Below, one piece after another: positions 4,820-5,852 of a stretch of DNA of 5,852 nt. The notes beneath the pieces were generated by a model. That model ran no database searches, was not told where the DNA came from, and saw only the letters and a list, made by a program, of their open reading frames with translations. Within the stretch, counting starts at the first letter, position 1. Every line of letters starts with the position of its first letter. Position numbers and translations under genes: made by a program. This stretch comes from Bacteroidia bacterium (GTDB taxonomy: Bacteria; Bacteroidota; Bacteroidia; Flavobacteriales; Flavobacteriaceae), in assembly GCA_030431085.1 (NCBI GenBank), contig JAUIJW010000154.1:1-5852 (forward strand), read 5' to 3'.

Positions 4820-5852
4820 TTATAGTGGTAACTCGGCAACCACAAACGTGCTTCCCCCAACAAAAATTAAATCTTTATCTAATGCTTTATTTTTAGCTTC
4901 TTCATAAGCCTTGGTCACAGATTCATACACGCCTCCATTTAATCCGAATCGACCCGCTTTACTCTTTAATTGATTAGCATTCAAACCTCTTATAATATTA
5001 GGCTTACAAAAATAATAGGTTGCCATTTTTGGAAACAACGGTAGGATATGATCTAAATCTTTATCATCTACCACACCTAAGACTATATGAAGCTTATGAA
5101 ACACTTCGTCATTAAGTTGCTTAATTACATAACTTAATCCCTCTTTGTTATGCGCTGTATCGCAAATAACTTTGGGTAAGTCTTGAAGTATTTGCCAACG
5201 TCCTTTTAAACCTGTATTTTTAACTACGTGTTTTAACCCGTTTAAAACAGATTTTCTTGAAACCGCCACACCAATTGCGTTCATCACGTCTATTGCTTTG
5301 ATTGTAGTTTTGATATTGTTTTGCTGATATCCACCTTTCAAATCGCATTCAACTCCTGTAGTGTCAATCTTTACTGATTGATATATTACCGCATTTTTCA
5401 ACTCAGAAAGTTTTTGAAAAACCTTGTAAGTTTCGGGATTAAATTCGCCCAAAACTACGGGTGTATTTGGTTTTATAATTCCTCCCTTTTCAAAGGCAAT
5501 TTCTGGTAAAGTTTCTCCTAAAAATTGAGTATGATCGAACCCTATATTTGTGATTATAGAAAGTAGAGGGTTTAATATATTTGTTGAATCTAATCTACCA
5601 CCTAGTCCTACCTCACCCACTGCATAATCAACATCTTGTAAAGCAAAATGGTTAAACGCCATTCCAACTGTCATTTCAAAAAAAGATAATTTATGCTTTT
5701 CTAAAAACTCCTTATTAGAATCTATAAAATTTATAACCTCTTCTTGAGAAATTTCTTTTCCATTAATTTTTATGCGCTCTCTAAAATCTTTTAAATGAGG
5801 AGAAGTATATAACCCAACTTTATACCCCTCTTCTTGAAGAATTGAAGCCAAC
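4820..5852 (-). CDS. folC: Bifunctional folylpolyglutamate synthase / dihydrofolate synthase, N-terminus outside the window
   Basis: FolC is a cytoplasmic Mur-ligase-type enzyme. It joins glutamate to dihydropteroate to make dihydrofolate and adds further glutamates to reduced folates, using ATP. The visible part is 344 codons (about 343 whole residues) and lacks roughly the first 60, including the P-loop; the first visible codons (LASILQEEGYKVGLYTSPHL) follow directly after that motif in the family. Counting from the first whole codon, the markers are GEVGLGGRLDSTN (79-91, metal/ATP region), FDHTQFLG (105-112), EKGGIIKP (121-128, with K122 at the usual carbamylated-lysine block), GRWQ (217-220) at the entry to the C-terminal domain, DTAHNKEG (231-238), GVVDDKD (259-265) and the terminal GGSTFVVAE (332-340). 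The C-terminus is natural. The frame continues past the window edge, so the TTG near 5850 is not a start. It is transcribed leftwards towards its own terminator. Whether it carries both activities cannot be told from sequence alone. Confidence 0.95.
   Translation of the reverse strand, partial: LASILQEEGYKVGLYTSPHLKDFRERIKINGKEISQEEVINFIDSNKEFLEKHKLSFFEMTVGMAFNHFALQDVDYAVGEVGLGGRLDSTNILNPLLSIITNIGFDHTQFLGETLPEIAFEKGGIIKPNTPVVLGEFNPETYKVFQKLSELKNAVIYQSVKIDTTGVECDLKGGYQQNNIKTTIKAIDVMNAIGVAVSRKSVLNGLKHVVKNTGLKGRWQILQDLPKVICDTAHNKEGLSYVIKQLNDEVFHKLHIVLGVVDDKDLDHILPLFPKMATYYFCKPNIIRGLNANQLKSKAGRFGLNGGVYESVTKAYEEAKNKALDKDLIFVGGSTFVVAELPL

Noticed and set aside
1..5852. A defence, toxin-antitoxin, CRISPR or biosynthetic system
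   Set aside because: No array of repeats, no paired small toxin/antitoxin genes, no nuclease, transposase or synthase cluster was found. The genes are mostly single units of unrelated function.

Overview
The window looks like chromosomal DNA from a member of the Bacteroidota, most likely a (marine) flavobacterium. The DNA is AT-rich. Two sites match the Bacteroidota housekeeping promoter (-33 TTTG / -7 TAnnTTTG), one of them perfectly. Shine-Dalgarno sequences are not evident ahead of the genes. The gene content (NhaC-type sodium/proton antiporter, exported formylglycine sulfatase, FolC) fits that group. The assignment rests on sequence character and family recall, not on a database search.

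Layout, left to right. (1) Positions 1 to about 325 hold an internal piece of an asparagine-synthase-like gene on the + strand. (2) From about 325 to 1457, on the - strand, lies an NhaC-family antiporter. The two genes meet tail to tail, and both lose family resemblance at about the same spot (roughly 310-330). Each open frame then runs a short way into the antisense of the other. This is a rearrangement breakpoint or a chimeric assembly join. (3) A 107-bp divergent spacer separates nhaC from a + strand DinB-fold protein with a hydrophobic N-terminus (1565-2131), which ends in a strong palindromic terminator. (4) A small unrecognised basic protein, possibly a winged helix, follows on the + strand (2243-2557, TTG start) with its own terminator. 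(5) On the - strand comes an exported type I sulfatase (2631-4277), convergent with the small gene. (6) A single tRNA-Val(TAC) gene on the - strand (4523-4597) has a textbook Bacteroidota promoter and its own terminator. (7) At the right edge is the 3' four-fifths of folC (- strand, 4820 to beyond the window), with a terminator about 115 bp downstream.

The genes do not form one pathway. Most units are single genes with their own terminators: housekeeping folate metabolism and a tRNA on the right, a catabolic sulfatase in the middle, ion homeostasis and a stress-type fold on the left. I see no CRISPR array, insertion sequence, toxin-antitoxin pair or defence cluster, and no convincing new multi-gene system. 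The most notable points are the double truncation near position 325, the unrecognised 104-residue protein, and a possible operator overlapping the -33 region of the sulfatase promoter.
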